From Jannaschia sp. GRR-S6-38 (GTDB lineage: Bacteria > Pseudomonadota > Alphaproteobacteria > Rhodobacterales > Rhodobacteraceae), in the NCBI RefSeq assembly GCF_029853695.1, contig NZ_CP122537.1, forward strand, positions 930,001 to 994,000: a stretch of DNA of 64,000 nt. Direction: 5' to 3'. Positions 7,577 to 15,923 of this stretch are shown here, one piece after another. The notes beneath the pieces were generated by a model. It was not told the DNA's origin, searched no databases, and saw nothing but the letters and a program-made list of their open reading frames with translations. The position numbers and the translations under genes are program-made. The first letter of the stretch is position 1. Each line of letters starts with the position of its first letter.

Positions 7577-8674
7577 ATGGGTTTCAAGATGGGCATCGTG
7601 GGTCTGCCGAATGTCGGCAAGTCGACCCTGTTCAACGCGCTGACGCGGACCGCCGCGGCGCAGGCGGCGAACTTCCCCTTCTGCACCATCGAACCCAATG
7701 TGGGCGACGTGGCCGTGCCCGACGCGCGGCTGGAGCGGCTGGCCGGGATCGCCAAGTCGAAGCAGGTGATCCCCACGCGCATGACCTTCGTCGACATCGC
7801 CGGGCTGGTGAAGGGCGCGTCCAAGGGCGAGGGGCTGGGCAACCAGTTCCTGCACAATATCCGCGAGACCGACGCCATCGCCCATGTGCTGCGCTGTTTC
7901 GAGGATGGCGACGTCACCCATGTCGAGGGCCGGGTGAACCCGGTCGAGGACGCCGAGGTCATCGAGACCGAGCTGATGATCGCCGACATGGAATCGATCG
8001 AGAAGCGGCTGCAGGGCCTGAGCCGGAAGGTGCGCGGCGGCGACAAGGAGGCCGTCCAGCAGGAGCGGCTGCTGAAGGCCGCGTTGGAGGCGCTGGAGGC
8101 GGGCCGCCCGGCGCGCACGGTCGCGGTGTCGGAGGAGGACGCGAAGGCCTGGGCGGGGCTGCAGCTTCTGACCACCAAGCCGATCCTCTATGTCTGCAAT
8201 GTCGACGAGGCCTCGGCCGCGACCGGCAACGCCCATTCCGAGGCGGTGGCCGCGATGGCCGCGGCGCAGGGCGCGGCGCATGTCGTGATCTCGGCCGCGA
8301 TCGAGGAGGAGATCGCGCAGCTCTCGCCCGAGGAGGCGGCGGAGTTCCTGGCCGAGATGGGGCTGGAGGAGCCGGGGCTCGACCGGCTGATCCGCGCGGG
8401 CTACGCGCTGCTGCATCTGGAGACCTATTTCACCGTGGGCCCCAAGGAGGCGCGCGCCTGGACGATCCGGGCCGGCACCTCGGCGCCGCGGGCCGCGGGC
8501 GTGATCCACGGCGATTTCGAGAAGGGCTTCATCCGCGCCGAGACCATCGCCTATGACGATTTCGTGGGGCTCGGCGGCGAGCAGGCGGCCAAGGAAGCCG
8601 GCAAGATGCGCGCCGAGGGCAAGGGCTATGTCGTCAAGGATGGCGACGTTTTGCATTTCCTGTTCAACACCTGA
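7577..8674 (+). CDS. ychF: Redox-regulated ATPase YchF (Obg-family)
   Basis: A 365-residue universally conserved P-loop protein that binds ribosomes and, unlike other Obg-family members, prefers ATP. Walker A is GLPNVGKS at residues 8-15, G3 is DIAG, and the G4 position reads NVDE instead of NKxD, the change that explains ATP use. The C-terminal TGS-type domain ends in GDVLHFLFNT. The start is the ATG at 7577 after GGAGGGCGAGC. It appears to be monocistronic. Confidence 0.96.
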   Translation: MGFKMGIVGLPNVGKSTLFNALTRTAAAQAANFPFCTIEPNVGDVAVPDARLERLAGIAKSKQVIPTRMTFVDIAGLVKGASKGEGLGNQFLHNIRETDAIAHVLRCFEDGDVTHVEGRVNPVEDAEVIETELMIADMESIEKRLQGLSRKVRGGDKEAVQQERLLKAALEALEAGRPARTVAVSEEDAKAWAGLQLLTTKPILYVCNVDEASAATGNAHSEAVAAMAAAQGAAHVVISAAIEEEIAQLSPEEAAEFLAEMGLEEPGLDRLIRAGYALLHLETYFTVGPKEARAWTIRAGTSAPRAAGVIHGDFEKGFIRAETIAYDDFVGLGGEQAAKEAGKMRAEGKGYVVKDGDVLHFLFNT

Positions 8675-8801
8675 GGGTTGCCGCAAGGTCACGCCGTCGC
8701 GTCATCGTGAGGGGGGACCGCTTGCCCCCGGGCGCGGCGTTTGGGAAATAGCGTCGAACCGCGCGGGCTGCCGCCGGCGGAGCGACCAAGGAGCTATGAC
8801 G

Positions 8802-9365
8802 ATGCAACGACGCGACCTCATCGCCGGTGCCGCGGCCTCGGGCCTGCTCGCAGGCCTGCCGCAGTCGGCGCTGGCTCGGATCTCGGGCCCCGAGCTGCAG
8901 CCCGTCCGGGTGCGCATCCGCCCCGATATCGCGCCGGGCGAAGTCCACGTGATCCCCGACGCCTTCATGCTCTACTGGACCATGCCGGGCGCGCAGGCGA
9001 TCCGCTACATGGTGCGGGTGGGCCGCGACGATCTCTACGAGCCGGGCGAGTATTTCGTCGGCGCGAAGAAGGAATGGCCGAGCTGGACCCCGACCCAGGC
9101 CATGATCGAGCGCAACCCGGCCTATGCGGAATGGGAGGACGGCCAGCCGGGCGGTCCCGAAAACCCGCTGGGCGCGCGCGCGCTGTACCTGTTCCAGCCG
9201 GGGCGCGGCGACACCTTCCTGCGCATTCACGGCACCAACGCGCCCAGCACGATCGGCAGCGCGGTGTCCAATGGCTGCGCCGGCCTGCTGAACGATCACG
9301 TGATCGATCTCTACAACCGCGTGCCGATGCGCTCGCGCGTGGTGCTGCACCCCAAGACGGTCTGA
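8802..9365 (+). CDS. L,D-transpeptidase (YkuD family), exported
   Basis: A 187-residue YkuD-type cysteine transpeptidase, probably making 3-3 peptidoglycan crosslinks or anchoring envelope proteins in the periplasm. The catalytic stretch reads IHGTNAPSTIGSAVSNGC, with the His and the nucleophilic Cys in the family arrangement. The residue after Cys is Ala, where Arg or Ile-Arg is common. The N-terminus QRRDLIAGAAASG...SALA looks like a twin-arginine-type leader. AAGGAG lies 8 nt before the ATG at 8802; the ATG at 8796 would be only 2 nt from it, so 8802 is preferred. Confidence 0.88.
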   Translation: MQRRDLIAGAAASGLLAGLPQSALARISGPELQPVRVRIRPDIAPGEVHVIPDAFMLYWTMPGAQAIRYMVRVGRDDLYEPGEYFVGAKKEWPSWTPTQAMIERNPAYAEWEDGQPGGPENPLGARALYLFQPGRGDTFLRIHGTNAPSTIGSAVSNGCAGLLNDHVIDLYNRVPMRSRVVLHPKTV

Positions 9366-9421
9366 ACCGGCGCGGCTTTTGCCCTTGTTCCCCCTCCGCC
9401 GCCGCTGCTAGAGCGGTCGGC

Positions 9422-9511
9422 GGAGACGTGGCCGAGTGGTCGAAGGCGCTCCCCTGCTAAGGGAGTAGGCGGGAAACCGTCTCGAGGGTTCGAATCCCTT
9501 CGTCTCCGCCA
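9422..9511 (+). tRNA. tRNA-Ser(GCT)
   Basis: Acceptor stem GGAGACG (9422-9428) pairs with CGTCTCC (9501-9507), followed by discriminator G and an encoded CCA. The anticodon arm is CTCCC-CTGCTAA-GGGAG, giving anticodon GCT, which reads AGC/AGU. The T-arm GAGGGTTCGAATCCCTT is canonical. A long variable arm (TAGGCGGGAAACCGTCT) identifies a class II tRNA, as expected for serine. A terminator hairpin follows 26 bp downstream. Confidence 0.97.
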
Positions 9512-9537
9512 CCATACCGCCGCTACACGTCGTGCAA

Positions 9538-9560
9538 GGTCGCCTCAGGCGGCCTTTTTT
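9538..9560 (+). terminator. Rho-independent terminator after tRNA-Ser
   Basis: GGTCGCC (9538-9544) pairs with GGCGGCC (9548-9554), with one G-U pair and a TCA loop, directly followed by six T residues (9555-9560). This is the clearest intrinsic terminator in the window. Confidence 0.9.
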
Positions 9561-9922
9561 CGTTGCGGATCAGCGGGCTGGATCGGTTGCTCGCGGGGTG
9601 CCGGTCAGCGGCGGAGGGTGGCGCTGGTTGGGCTCGCGCTGGGGTTCTGGATGCGAGCCCACGTCCTGCGGCTGCGGGGGTTCGGCGGGGCGAAGGCTGC
9701 GCGGCAGCGACCGACGCGCGGCGGGGCGGTGGCGCGCCGCTGGGCCGGTGGGGATGCGCGGCCGTCCGGGCGTCGGGACGTCTGTCCCTCCCCAAGCCGC
9801 TTCTACGTTTTCGCGGTCGAGTCACGGCGCGATGACGGGGCGATACGGGTGGAAGGGCCATGCTGGGTTTATCGGGACCGGATCGATCCGGACCCGGCGA
9901 ACTCAAACCTGGAGGAAAGAAG
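9561..9922. other. Non-coding stretch between tRNA-Ser terminator and a small secreted-protein gene
   Basis: About 360 bp with no convincing gene. Overlapping short frames in all three registers are rich in Arg, Gly and Ala without sensible starts. The promoter of the following gene must lie near its 3' end. Nothing here suggests a tRNA-linked integration: there is no integrase and no repeat of the tRNA 3' end. Confidence 0.5.
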
Positions 9923-10261
9923 ATGCTGAATGTCCAGAAATCTATCATCGCCGCCGCCATCGCCATGGCCGCCGCGTCGCCCGTCTCGGCCGACAGCGCG
10001 CGGGACTTCGCGTTCCGGCACGTGAACGCCAGCGCCGAGCATATGGGCGATGTCCAGCGCGTGCCGGAGGCGCCCACGCTTGGGGTCAACGTCTCCTCGC
10101 GGGGGCGGTCCGCCATCGAGCTGGCGGTGCGCAACCACAACGAAAGCGCCGACAAGGCCGGCGACGCCATCGGCGCGACGAACCTGACCGCCGCACCCCG
10201 CGGGCCGGTGCGGGCGGCGGAGATCTTCGCGCGGATCGCGGAGGAGACCCGCGGCAACTGA
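9923..10261 (+). CDS. Small secreted protein of unknown function
   Basis: A 112-residue protein with a clear signal peptide (KSIIAAAIAMAAASPVSA). The mature part is polar with no cysteines and contains two similar asparagine/histidine segments (FRHVNASAEHMGD and VRNHNESADKAGD), suggesting a small internal duplication. The start at MLNVQKS is set by GGAGGAAAGAAG just before it. I do not recognise a family. It stands alone before a convergent regulator gene. Confidence 0.65.
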   Translation: MLNVQKSIIAAAIAMAAASPVSADSARDFAFRHVNASAEHMGDVQRVPEAPTLGVNVSSRGRSAIELAVRNHNESADKAGDAIGATNLTAAPRGPVRAAEIFARIAEETRGN

Positions 10262-10338
10262 TGCGGCAATTGCCGTCGAGCGGGGCGGCCGGGGCGACCC
10301 GGCCGCCTTGCGTATGCGCGGCAGCGCCCAGCGCCGCG

Positions 10339-11955
10339 CTAGACCAGGCTGGCCAGACTGGCGATCCGGAGGTTCGGCGCCCTGTGGATCAGCGAGGCCG
10401 GGTAGGCGCCGTCGTGAAGCAGCCGGTCGATCGAGAAATCGGGCTCGAGCCGGCGCAGTCGTTCGGCTTGGGCGACCGCGCCCGCCTCATTCCCGAAATG
10501 GGCGTGTAACGCGGTCAGGTAGCGATGGGGCGGCCGGAAGATGGGGCATTGCGCACTGGCGCGCTGGGCGAGGCGCAGGGCGTCGTCGGCGCGTCCGAGC
10601 ACCATCGAGGTCGCGAATTGCTGCAGGTCCCAGAAGAACCGGAACTCCGAGGTCCGCATGAGAAAGCGGCCGCGCAGCGCGTCCTGATCCGCGAGCTTCG
10701 TGTCGCCCGTGTAGAGACGGGCTGTGCTGCGCGCCCAGAGCGCCATCGGGTTCCCGGGATTGAGGCGCACGCTGCGTTCGGCGAATTCGAGACTGCCGGC
10801 GCTGTCGGCGAGCAGGAAGTGATGGACATTCGCAAGGATGGCCGCGGCGGTGGCGTTTTGCGGGTCGGCCTCCAACGCGATCCGGCCGAACCGCTCGCCC
10901 TCGGCGCGGAATCGCCGCGGGTCGCCGCTATGGCGCTCGACGCTCTGGATGACGCGGATCTGCGCGCGCCAGGCATCGTAGACCGCGTGGGGCCGGATCG
11001 CGGAGGCGCGGCGCAGCATGTCATCGGCCGAGAGAAGCTGCTCGGGCGCCATGGAGAAGATCGCCCGGACCGCCGCCCGGCAGAGCAGGTCGGGATCCGT
11101 GTCGACCGCGCGCGGGTCGCCCTGCCCGAAGCGTGCCTGGATGGCCGTCTCGACGGAGGACGCCGCCTCGACCATCAATTGCTGGACCTGGGGGTCGTCG
11201 ATCGCGGGGGTTCCGCGCTGCTCGACGAAGCGGAACCCGGACCAGGCCTGCTGGCCCTCGGCGCCCGACAGCAGCGTGACGCGAAGCCCCACGCGGGCGC
11301 CCGTCTCGCGGAAGCCGTCGATGCGGATCGCCAGATCGCCGTCGGACGGGCCGGTATCGCGACGCAGGATCTCGTGGGACAGGCGTTCCCGGAGGTGCCG
11401 GGCCAGCCCGTCGGCGACGAGCTGGCTCAGCCAGTGGACGGCGACCTCGTCGCTGGGCGCGGCCTGCACGCGGATCCGGCGCGCGGCGGGTGGGCCCGTC
11501 GCGGCAAGCCCCGTCCGGAGCGCCAGACGGGCGGGCGGGACCGGCTCCGCCTCGGCCCGGGCGGCGCGCTCCATCGCCAGCCAATCCTCGAATTCCGGAT
11601 CGCGCGCGTCGAGCCCCTCGGCCAGCTCGCCATGGCCCTCCGAAACGATCTCGATCGCGGCCAGGTCGATGGCCACGCGCTGCCGGTCAGCCTGAAGGAT
11701 GGACGCCTCGGGCCCGAAGGCGATCCGGGTCTGGCGCAGCACCTGGCGCAGGCTGCCCGCGCCCTGCTCGGGGGCGCGATCGCTCCACAGCTTGTCCTGC
11801 AGCCAGCGGCGCGTGTGCTCGCCATGCGGGCTGAGCGCGAGCAGGAGCAGGAGGCCCTGCGCCTTCGCGGCGACAGGGGTGCGCAGCTCGCCATCAGACG
11901 TCTCGACCCGAAACGGGCCCGTGAGGTGCAGGCGGAGTCGCGGGGCATCGGTCAT
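10339..11955 (-). CDS. SARP-like transcriptional regulator with TPR-type C-terminus
   Basis: A 538-residue protein. The first ~95 residues (LHLTGPFRVETSDG...KAQGLLLLLALSPHGEHTRRWLQDKLWSD) match the winged-helix domain of the SARP/AfsR and related adenylate-cyclase-associated regulators, followed by a bacterial-activation-like segment (SLRQVLRQTR). From about residue 300 it is helical with tetratricopeptide-like pairs (LEADPQNATAAAILANVHHFLL, VRLNPGNPMALWARSTARLY). It has no signal peptide or membrane helix, so it is cytoplasmic. It is divergent from the PAP2/protease cassette with a 172-bp shared upstream region and is the natural candidate to control it. Ribosome-binding site is weak. Confidence 0.75.
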   Translation of the reverse strand: MTDAPRLRLHLTGPFRVETSDGELRTPVAAKAQGLLLLLALSPHGEHTRRWLQDKLWSDRAPEQGAGSLRQVLRQTRIAFGPEASILQADRQRVAIDLAAIEIVSEGHGELAEGLDARDPEFEDWLAMERAARAEAEPVPPARLALRTGLAATGPPAARRIRVQAAPSDEVAVHWLSQLVADGLARHLRERLSHEILRRDTGPSDGDLAIRIDGFRETGARVGLRVTLLSGAEGQQAWSGFRFVEQRGTPAIDDPQVQQLMVEAASSVETAIQARFGQGDPRAVDTDPDLLCRAAVRAIFSMAPEQLLSADDMLRRASAIRPHAVYDAWRAQIRVIQSVERHSGDPRRFRAEGERFGRIALEADPQNATAAAILANVHHFLLADSAGSLEFAERSVRLNPGNPMALWARSTARLYTGDTKLADQDALRGRFLMRTSEFRFFWDLQQFATSMVLGRADDALRLAQRASAQCPIFRPPHRYLTALHAHFGNEAGAVAQAERLRRLEPDFSIDRLLHDGAYPASLIHRAPNLRIASLASLV

Positions 11956-12127
11956 GGGGCACGACCTTTTCCGGGTTTCTTTACCTTACGTCAGTTTTTT
12001 CGCGCACGACAGGGCCGCCCGGAGCGTGAGCCGTCCGTGAATCCGGCATCGGGTGGCGCGGTTTCCCTTGCGGCAACCGCCCTGCCCCCGGCACGCTTCG
12101 GGAAACGAGCCGGAAGGGAGAGAACCG

Positions 12128-13213
12128 ATGGTGATGTTGGGCGGTGCGAACGGGGGGGCGAACGGGGGCGCCAATGGCGGCGCGAACGGGGGCGCGAATG
12201 GGGGTGCCGATGGGGGCGCGAACGGGGGCGGGGTCTTCCTGCGCGCGCATGCGGATGGGTACCGCTCGCCGCTGCTCAGCACCGCGCTGATCGCGGCGCA
12301 TGACGCGCTGGCCAATCAGTGGAACGGCGAGCCGGACATGGTTCCGGGGCATTATCCGACCGATAATACCTACTTGGAGGACCTGCGCTATCCGAGCCAG
12401 GAGTTGCTGCTCGATTGCCAATTGAGCGGCGCGGTCGACGTTGTCGGCTCGGACGGCGAGGCGACGCTGCGGGTCCGTGGCGAGCCAGTGACGACCATCA
12501 CGCGGCCAGACGCCGAGGATTACTTCGAGACGCAGCTCGCCTGGCTGCGCGCCTATGCGGATCTGCGCGGCGACCGGATGCCCGAAATCTACGAGCAGGT
12601 CCGCGATACGATGGCCTTCTTTGGTGCGCTCACCCATCTCGACATGGGCCGGCGCAAATACACGCTGATGATGCTGCGCGCGGTGCGGACGCTCGCCATC
12701 AAGGTCGAGACACCGATGAAGTTCTTCTGCCGGCAGAAGCGGCCGATCGACTACACCATCCGGGTTCAGCCGATGATCCAGACGCCGGACCATTCCTCCT
12801 TCCCGTCCGGGCACGCGACCGAGGCCTTCGCCATGGCGACGGTGCTCTACCGCCTGATGGCTCCGGGGGAGGAGGGCGGCGCCGATCTGACGGGCGATCC
12901 GCAGGAGGGGATCGACCGGCTGGCCATGCCGTTCCTCGCGGCCTATCGGATCGCGACCAACCGGACGGTGGCCGGCGTGCATTTCCCCGCCGATTCCCAT
13001 GCCGGCGCGCTGCTGGGCTGCCAGATCGGCGAGATCTTCCACCGCCTCGCCCTCGGCACCTCGGTCGAGACCCGCGACTGGGTCGCCCTCGACATGAACG
13101 ACGACTTCCTTCTCTCGGAGTTCCAGCTGGGCGGCGGCGGCGACACCGTCACCGTGGACCCGGACCCGATCCTGCGCTCGCTCTATCAGCGCGCCCAAGA
13201 CGAGCGGGAGTGA
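12128..13213 (+). CDS. PAP2/vanadium haloperoxidase-fold protein with N-terminal GGAN repeats
   Basis: A 361-residue protein of the PAP2 phosphatase/vanadium haloperoxidase superfamily. All three signatures are present: KX6RP (KFFCRQKRP), PSGH (SSFPSGHATEA) and RX5HX3D (NRTVAGVHFPAD). There is no signal peptide and few transmembrane stretches, more like soluble vanadium-dependent enzymes than lipid phosphatases. Residues 5-32 are seven GGA(N/D) units. Start at 12128 follows GGGAGAG; the longer frame upstream lacks support. It is 4 bp before the subtilase gene and divergent from the SARP-like regulator. Substrate (phosphoester or halide) cannot be told from sequence. Confidence 0.8.
   Translation: MVMLGGANGGANGGANGGANGGANGGADGGANGGGVFLRAHADGYRSPLLSTALIAAHDALANQWNGEPDMVPGHYPTDNTYLEDLRYPSQELLLDCQLSGAVDVVGSDGEATLRVRGEPVTTITRPDAEDYFETQLAWLRAYADLRGDRMPEIYEQVRDTMAFFGALTHLDMGRRKYTLMMLRAVRTLAIKVETPMKFFCRQKRPIDYTIRVQPMIQTPDHSSFPSGHATEAFAMATVLYRLMAPGEEGGADLTGDPQEGIDRLAMPFLAAYRIATNRTVAGVHFPADSHAGALLGCQIGEIFHRLALGTSVETRDWVALDMNDDFLLSEFQLGGGGDTVTVDPDPILRSLYQRAQDERE
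12140..12223 (+). repeat. Seven 12-bp coding repeats (GGAN units)
   Basis: An 84-bp in-frame minisatellite of seven 12-bp units near the start of the PAP2-fold gene, encoding Gly-Gly-Ala-Asn (once Gly-Gly-Ala-Asp). Units differ only at synonymous or Asn/Asp positions (gcgaacggg, gccaatggc, gcgaatggg). In-frame gain or loss of units would change only the length of a glycine-rich linker. Confidence 0.9.
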
Positions 13214-13217
13214 CGCC

Positions 13218-15266
13218 ATGGCGCAGTGGGGCGACTCCACCTCGATCCCGGGCCGGCGCAGTCTCTATGCCGCCTGGTGGGCCGATCGCGAGGGCCGGCT
13301 TCCGAGAAACGCGAACGCCTTCGTCCAGCCCGATGACCTGCGCGGCGACTACGGCCCCTACCTGTTCCGGGACGCGACCTTTCGGGGCCTGTCGCGGTAC
13401 CTCGCGGACAGGGACGGATCGCAGCCGCGCATCTATTCCGAGTTGGACGTCCAGGTCCCGATTCCGGGCCACGCGCTGAACACGGACTGGGAAAGCGGCA
13501 CGGACTGGCTCACGCTGGCGATGGAGGCCATCCCCCCGCTCGACGCCGATACGGTGATCCTCGGCATCATCGACACCGGCATCCCGCTGGGCCACCGCCG
13601 GTTCCGGCTCGCCGATGGCGGGACCCGCGTTCTCGCGTCCTGGCAGCAGAGCGCCACCTGGCAATCCGGCCCGGGGTCGCCCGGCCAGCCCTTTCTGCCC
13701 TTCGGCCGCGAACTCGCCTCCGCCGAGATCGACGGGCTCCTGGCCGCCGCCACGCGCGACGGCCGCCTCGACGAGGATGGCTTCAACCGCGCCGCCGGCC
13801 TGGTGGAGCCGCATCTGCCGACCGGGCATCGCGACCTCGACCGCCGCGCCTCCCACGGGGCCCATGTGCTGGACCTCGCCGGGGGCATCGACGCCGCCGC
13901 CGAACCCGAATGGGCGCGCCGACTGCGAATCATCGCGGTCAACCTTCCCCCGCAATTTCTGCACGGCCCGGCGGGCGACTACCTCCAGTTCTACGCCGCC
14001 TGGGGGATGCGGCGGATCCAGGGGCTGGCCGATGCGCTGTGGCGGCGCGACCACGAGGATGCGGCGCCCGGCGCCTTCCCGGTCGCGCTGAACATGTCCT
14101 ACGGGATGCAGGCCGGTCCAAAGGACGGCTCGATGCCGCTGGAGATCCTGATCCGCGCGCTGACCGCGCTGCGCGAGCCCGCCCAGGGCGACCCGGCGGA
14201 GCAGCGCAAGCCGCCGATCCGCATCCAGATGCCCGCGGGCAATTCGAACCTCTATCGCTGTGCCGCGCGGCTGGCCTTGCACCCCGACGACCCCAGGTCC
14301 TTGAACTGGCGCATCCAGCCCGCCGATCAGACCTCAAACCATGTCGAGATCTGGACGCCACCTTATGACAGCTCCGACCGGCTCGATCCGGCCGATTTCG
14401 CAATCGCGCTGGCCGAACCGGGCGCGGCGCCGCAATGGGCGGCTGCGCCCGTCCCCGGCCAGAGCGTGTCCTTCGGGCCCTATTCGGAGTTCGCCTGCGT
14501 CGAGCACGAGGTCGTCCCCGGTGGTCCCACGCGCCGCCTCGTCTTCCTGATCCGCGTGGCGCAGACCTTCGCCGTCGATCCCGCCGCGGGCGCGCTGGCC
14601 CCGGCGGGGCTCTGGCGGATCCTGATGACGGGGCCCGCGGGCCTCGAGGTCGATCTCTTCGTGCAGTCCGACCAGTCCTTCGTGCTGCAGAGCCCGATCG
14701 GGCGTCGATCCTATTTCGACGATCCGGCCTATCGCACCCATCTCGAGACGGGGCGGCTCGCCGACAGCTTCGGCTACGCGGACGGGACGCCGGAGCCGGG
14801 GGGCGGGCCGGTCTCGCGGCGCGGTACGCATAACGCGCTCGGGGCCGGCCCGGAAATCGCGACGATCGCCGGCTACCGCCTCACGGACGGGCGGCCGGCC
14901 CTCTATTCGAGCTCGGGCTGGTCGGACGGTCCGCCCTCCCAGATCACGGCCGCCTATCCCTCCGAGGACGGCGCCGCCCATCCGGGGCTGCTGGCGGCGG
15001 GGTCGGCGGCCGGGTCGGTCGTCTCGTTCAGCGGCACGAGCATGGCGACGGCGCTCGCGACGCGGGAGGTCGCGCTCGGGATGCTGAATTGGGGGGGCGG
15101 CTGGTCGGATGCGGGGCTCTTCGATGCGGATGCCATCGCGGCGGGGGCAGCGATGGACGAGGCGCAGGTACCGGCCCAATGGCGGCCGGTGCCTGCGTTC
15201 AAGGCCGGTGCTGGCCGGGCCGCGCCGCCCGATCGGCTTCGCGCGCGGCGCATCGCCCGGCCCTAG
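13218..15266 (+). CDS. Subtilisin-like (S8) serine protease without signal peptide
   Basis: A 682-residue S8 family protease. The catalytic triad is visible: Asp119 in GIIDTGIPLGH, His213 in ASHGAHVLDLAGG and Ser608 in SFSGTSMATA, with the oxyanion Asn in MPAGNSN. About 200 residues are inserted between the oxyanion Asn and the catalytic Ser. There is no signal peptide or recognisable propeptide; the N-terminus is tryptophan-rich (LYAAWWADREG). It starts 4 bp after the PAP2-fold gene, so the two are one unit. A cytoplasmic S8 protease paired with a PAP2-fold protein is not a standard arrangement. Target unknown. Confidence 0.88.
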   Translation: MAQWGDSTSIPGRRSLYAAWWADREGRLPRNANAFVQPDDLRGDYGPYLFRDATFRGLSRYLADRDGSQPRIYSELDVQVPIPGHALNTDWESGTDWLTLAMEAIPPLDADTVILGIIDTGIPLGHRRFRLADGGTRVLASWQQSATWQSGPGSPGQPFLPFGRELASAEIDGLLAAATRDGRLDEDGFNRAAGLVEPHLPTGHRDLDRRASHGAHVLDLAGGIDAAAEPEWARRLRIIAVNLPPQFLHGPAGDYLQFYAAWGMRRIQGLADALWRRDHEDAAPGAFPVALNMSYGMQAGPKDGSMPLEILIRALTALREPAQGDPAEQRKPPIRIQMPAGNSNLYRCAARLALHPDDPRSLNWRIQPADQTSNHVEIWTPPYDSSDRLDPADFAIALAEPGAAPQWAAAPVPGQSVSFGPYSEFACVEHEVVPGGPTRRLVFLIRVAQTFAVDPAAGALAPAGLWRILMTGPAGLEVDLFVQSDQSFVLQSPIGRRSYFDDPAYRTHLETGRLADSFGYADGTPEPGGGPVSRRGTHNALGAGPEIATIAGYRLTDGRPALYSSSGWSDGPPSQITAAYPSEDGAAHPGLLAAGSAAGSVVSFSGTSMATALATREVALGMLNWGGGWSDAGLFDADAIAAGAAMDEAQVPAQWRPVPAFKAGAGRAAPPDRLRARRIARP

Positions 15267-15281
15267 GCCGGCGCGGCCCGG

Positions 15282-15920
15282 TCAGATCAGGCCGAGATGG
15301 ATATTCGCCGCGATCGCGATCAGCATCAGGCCGCCGGTCCAGGCGAGCGCGACGCGGAGGCCACGGCGGGCGTTGAGCGATTGCGACAGCGACCCTCCGA
15401 GCCAGGCCACGAGGAGGTCGGAGGGGATCGCCGTGAGCGGGACGATGATCCCGAGCACGAGGAGCTGGATCTCGATATTGCCGAGCGAGCGGTCGACGAA
15501 GGGCGGCAGGAAGAGCGCGAAGAAGAGCACCGTCTTGGGGTTGAGCACTTCCACCAGGATGCCCTGGCGGACGATCTCGAGGAAGGAGCGTTGCTTGACC
15601 CCGTAGGCGCGGAGGTCGGTCCGCGCGCTGGCCCGCGCATCCCGGATCATGTCGATGCCCAGCCAGACCAGGTAGAGCGATCCGACGATGCGAAGGGCGG
15701 GCACGATCCAGTCGAAGGCGGCGAAGAGCGCGGCGAGGCCCAGCGCGGTGGCGACCGCGAGGACCATGCCCCCGAGCCCCAGCCCCAGGGCCGAGGCGAG
15801 GCCGGCGGACCGGCTCTGGCCCACGCTGCGCGACAGCACGTAGAGCATCGAGGGGCCGGGCGTCGCGCTCAGCGCGAGGCCCGCCAGGGCGACGGCGAGG
15901 ATCGTGTCGAATTCGGGCAT
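15282..15920 (-). CDS. LysE/RhtB family amino-acid exporter
   Basis: A 212-residue inner-membrane protein with about six transmembrane helices. It has the LysE-family N-terminal ATPGPSMLYVLSRS motif, the central GIDMIRDAR loop and NPKTVLFFALFLPPFV. Members export amino acids or related metabolites (lysine, homoserine, threonine, quaternary amines). It starts 3 bp after the 2OG-oxygenase stop and is the last gene of the kinase-oxygenase-exporter operon, so its substrate may be the product of that oxygenase. Confidence 0.88.
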   Translation of the reverse strand: MPEFDTILAVALAGLALSATPGPSMLYVLSRSVGQSRSAGLASALGLGLGGMVLAVATALGLAALFAAFDWIVPALRIVGSLYLVWLGIDMIRDARASARTDLRAYGVKQRSFLEIVRQGILVEVLNPKTVLFFALFLPPFVDRSLGNIEIQLLVLGIIVPLTAIPSDLLVAWLGGSLSQSLNARRGLRVALAWTGGLMLIAIAANIHLGLI

Positions 15921-15923
15921 GGG

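Noticed and set aside
9422..9922. Genomic-island attachment site at tRNA-Ser
   Set aside because: There is no integrase, no mobile gene and no repeat of the tRNA 3' end in the flanking DNA; the tRNA has its own terminator.
12140..12223. CRISPR-like or iteron array
   Set aside because: Units are contiguous 12-bp in-frame codon repeats inside a gene with no spacers, so they are a coding minisatellite.
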